Shown piece by piece: positions 6,328 through 7,674 of a stretch of DNA of 7,674 bases. The translations under genes were made by a program, and so were the position numbers. Every line of letters starts with the position of its first letter. Within the stretch, counting starts at the first letter, position 1. Source of the stretch: JAAYUK01 sp035319145 (GTDB lineage Bacteria > Nitrospirota > Thermodesulfovibrionia > Thermodesulfovibrionales > Dissulfurispiraceae); assembly GCA_035319145.1 (NCBI GenBank), contig DATHDH010000068.1, positions 1-7,674 on the forward strand, read 5' to 3'. The notes under the pieces are model-generated. The model worked only from the letters and a program-made list of their open reading frames with translations. It was not told where the DNA came from and did not search any database.

Positions 6328-7413
6328 ATGATAAAAAAGAGTTTATGCGGCTTTCTTTTTATATGCGGACTTGCTGCGCAGGCGGTCTGTCATGCTTCTC
6401 CTTCTCCGACTCATTTTTCGGAAGGGGTTTCGGCGACCGCTGCGATTGTTATGGATGCTTCGAGTGAAAGAATCCTGTACGCAAAGAATCCGAATCTGAA
6501 GCTTCGTCCCGCCAGCACGACCAAGCTGATGACGGTTATGGTTGCCATGGATCGTCTGAAGCCGGAAACCGTGGTAAAGATTAGCGATCATGCGGCCGAA
6601 ACGCCTTCGGTGTCTCCGCGGATCCGAGCCGGTGAAACCTATACAGTCCGTGATCTGGTAGCTCTGGCACTAATGCGTTCAATTAATGGGGCCGCTATCG
6701 CATTGGCGGAGGCAACTGCAGGCTCTGAAGAAGCGTTCGCGGTGCTCATGAACCGGAAGGCTGCGGAGATAGGCGCGGATAACGCAAAGTTCATCAACGC
6801 CTCAGGGCTGCCCGGCGCCGGTCAACATGTGACAGTTTTCGATCTTGCGAAGATCATGAAGGAATCGCTCAAGTATCCGTTGATCGTCGACACGATAAAT
6901 TCGAGATCGCAAACCGTCTTTTCTTCATCGGGAAGAAAGCTCGTCCTGAAAAACACGAACGAATTATTGTGGACCGAGTCCGACATGTTGGGGGGCAAGA
7001 CCGGATATACGCGCGAAGCACGCCACTGTTTTGTCAGTGCGGCGCGCAAGGGCGATTCCATCCTGATTTCAGCTGTCCTCGGAGAATCGCAGCGCGGCAA
7101 CCTTTGGGATGATACCGCAAAACTCATGGTGCGGGGCGACGAAGTCCTTCATCGTCGCGCGGATCCCGTGATTACATATAGCAGCGGCAGCGAGAGCCCT
7201 GTCGTGTTTGCTACGTACCGTGAAAAAAGCTCTTACAAGAAGCAGAAAAAGACCGCTGCGGTTAAGGGCAAAAAGGGAAAGAAACGGGGAGATAAACTCT
7301 CCAAGTCCAAAGCGAAGAAGCCGAAGAAACAGAAGGGCGTTAAACAGAAGTCCAAAAAGAGATCGAAAAAAAAGGTGACAGCCGAGGCGCCTCGCCCGGC
7401 GTCCCGTTCATAG
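6328..7413 (+). CDS. D-alanyl-D-alanine carboxypeptidase (PBP5/DacA-type, peptidase S11) with lysine-rich tail
   Basis: A 361-residue exported penicillin-binding protein that by family removes the terminal D-Ala from peptidoglycan pentapeptides, limiting cross-linking. A signal peptide covers about residues 1-23 (KK, hydrophobic core, likely cut after CHA); neither Cys13 nor Cys21 has a proper lipobox. The S11 catalytic domain (about 34-268) has the three motifs: STTK with nucleophile Ser63 and Lys66, SIN at 118-120 (usually SGN or SAN, here followed by Gly), and KTG at 224-226. The usual PBP5 C-terminal beta domain and amphipathic membrane anchor are not seen. Instead there is a linker of about 30 residues, then a tail at 304-349 with 24 Lys and 2 Arg in 46 residues, ending in TAEAPRPASRS. 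The start has a good AAGGGAG site (6314-6320) 7 bases upstream. The location between mraY and murD, 12 bases after mraY, is unusual. dacA-like, but I leave the symbol blank because the paralogue cannot be fixed. Confidence 0.93.
   Translation: MIKKSLCGFLFICGLAAQAVCHASPSPTHFSEGVSATAAIVMDASSERILYAKNPNLKLRPASTTKLMTVMVAMDRLKPETVVKISDHAAETPSVSPRIRAGETYTVRDLVALALMRSINGAAIALAEATAGSEEAFAVLMNRKAAEIGADNAKFINASGLPGAGQHVTVFDLAKIMKESLKYPLIVDTINSRSQTVFSSSGRKLVLKNTNELLWTESDMLGGKTGYTREARHCFVSAARKGDSILISAVLGESQRGNLWDDTAKLMVRGDEVLHRRADPVITYSSGSESPVVFATYREKSSYKKQKKTAAVKGKKGKKRGDKLSKSKAKKPKKQKGVKQKSKKRSKKKVTAEAPRPASRS
7237..7374 (+). repeat. Low-complexity AAG/AAA-rich segment encoding the poly-lysine tail
   Basis: These codons specify residues 304-349 of the carboxypeptidase, about half of them Lys, arranged as short KK and KKK clusters separated by Gly, Ser, Gln, Ala or Pro. 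No exact repeat unit is evident. The DNA strand is strongly purine-rich and ends in an eight-A run (7366-7373). Such tails change length easily by replication slippage. Confidence 0.8.
7368..7400 (+). promoter_or_regulatory. Candidate -1 ribosomal frameshift signal: A_AAA_AAG plus hairpin
   Basis: The heptamer A AAA AAG (7368-7374) is in the correct phase of the carboxypeptidase frame (codons AAA AAA AAG), the same slippery sequence as in E. coli dnaX. After a six-base spacer, a strong hairpin occupies 7381-7400: arms GCCG-A-GGCG and CGCC-CGGC form eight G:C pairs with one bulged A (7385) and a CCT loop (7390-7392). A -1 shift would replace the last 12 residues by 20 others and end at TGA 7434-7436, ten bases inside murD. 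There is no U-tract after the hairpin, so it is not a rho-independent terminator. Geometry is textbook, but function is inferred and the A run could be a by-product of lysine codons. Confidence 0.35.
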
Positions 7414-7421
7414 AAGGCGCC
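7386..7421 (+). promoter_or_regulatory. Possible alternative stem masking the murD ribosome binding site
   Basis: GGCGCCT at 7386-7392 is perfectly complementary to AGGCGCC at 7415-7421, a 7-base stem with a 22-base loop. The right arm covers most of GAAGG (7413-7417), the murD ribosome binding site. This stem is mutually exclusive with the hairpin at 7381-7400. A ribosome finishing the carboxypeptidase gene would open it, so it could couple murD translation to the upstream gene. GGCGCC is a self-complementary hexamer and two copies 30 bases apart may be coincidence. Confidence 0.22.
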
Positions 7422-7423
7422 GC

Positions 7424-7674
7424 ATGCAGTTCCTGAACGGCAAGCGGGTTCTGGTCGTCGGGCTTGCCCGGAGCGGCGTGAGTGCCGCGATTCTTCTTGC
7501 GCGTCTCGGCGCCGACGTCACAGTAAATGATGCAAAACCTGCGGATGCGCTCGCCGAGGGGCTGAACCGACTCCCGACTTCCGTAAAGACCGTTTGCGGC
7601 AGCCATCCGGATGTTCTGTATACGACCGCCGATCTTATCGTTGTCAGTCCCGGGGTGCCTGATGATCTGCCGCA
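7424..7674 (+). CDS. murD: MurD, UDP-MurNAc-L-alanine:D-glutamate ligase, N-terminal part
   Basis: The first 83 codons of a gene running off the window. The reading begins MQFLNGKRVLVVGLARSGVS, a Rossmann-like glycine motif (GLARSGVSAA, residues 13-22) that binds the UDP moiety in MurD. It continues with a strand-turn DVTVNDAKP (31-39) and ADLIVVSPGVPDD (69-81), the MurD hallmark SPG(V/I)P. Family function: ATP-dependent addition of D-Glu to UDP-MurNAc-L-Ala in the cytoplasm. The P-loop and C-terminal domain are beyond the edge. The ATG at 7424 has GAAGG (7413-7417) six bases upstream and begins 10 bases after the carboxypeptidase stop. Context (Mur cluster) agrees; MurC is less likely given the SPGVP and N-terminal pattern. 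Confidence 0.94.
   Translation, partial: MQFLNGKRVLVVGLARSGVSAAILLARLGADVTVNDAKPADALAEGLNRLPTSVKTVCGSHPDVLYTTADLIVVSPGVPDDLP

Noticed and set aside
7381..7400. Rho-independent terminator at the end of the carboxypeptidase gene
   Set aside because: The hairpin is strong but lies before the stop codon and is followed by GTCCCGTTCA, not a U-tract. murD follows at once in the same direction.
7376..7426. Carboxypeptidase-MurD fusion by frameshift at the A run
   Set aside because: murD is in the +1 (or -2) frame, and that frame has a TGA at 7376-7378 directly after the A run, so slippage there cannot make a fusion.

Overview
The window is one uninterrupted stretch of a division and cell wall (dcw) cluster. 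All genes are on the + strand in the order rsmH (3' tail only), ftsL, ftsI, murE, murF, mraY, a D-alanyl-D-alanine carboxypeptidase of the PBP5/DacA type, and murD (5' part only). Genes overlap by 4 to 7 bases or are separated by 58 bases or less, so the region reads as a single operon. There is no gene-free stretch over 300 bases, and I see no tRNA, rRNA, mobile element, CRISPR array or rho-independent terminator.

Organism: base composition looks moderately GC-rich by eye (not computed). The MurE ligase carries the DNPR motif of meso-diaminopimelate-adding enzymes and the FtsI has no PASTA domains. Both fit a diderm (Gram-negative) bacterium with DAP-type peptidoglycan. The protein style recalls Nitrospirota or the former Deltaproteobacteria, but this is only an impression; a tree of MraY or MurE would settle it.

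How the genes work together: MurD, MurE and MurF successively add D-Glu, meso-DAP and D-Ala-D-Ala to UDP-MurNAc-L-Ala in the cytoplasm. MraY moves the finished phospho-MurNAc-pentapeptide onto undecaprenyl phosphate in the membrane. FtsI cross-links septal peptidoglycan as part of the divisome that includes FtsL, and the carboxypeptidase trims the terminal D-Ala from pentapeptides in the periplasm. RsmH is the 16S rRNA methyltransferase customarily found at the head of dcw clusters.

Most of the window is ordinary core machinery. The unusual points are: (1) a D,D-carboxypeptidase gene between mraY and murD; (2) its C-terminus, where the usual PBP5 C-terminal domain and membrane anchor seem to be replaced by a tail in which about half of 46 residues are lysine; (3) at the end of that tail, an in-phase A_AAA_AAG heptamer followed six bases later by a strong GC hairpin, which resembles a programmed -1 frameshift site and could also affect murD translation; (4) a basic insertion of about 25 residues in the C-terminal domain of MurE. 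I did not find a convincing wholly new system.
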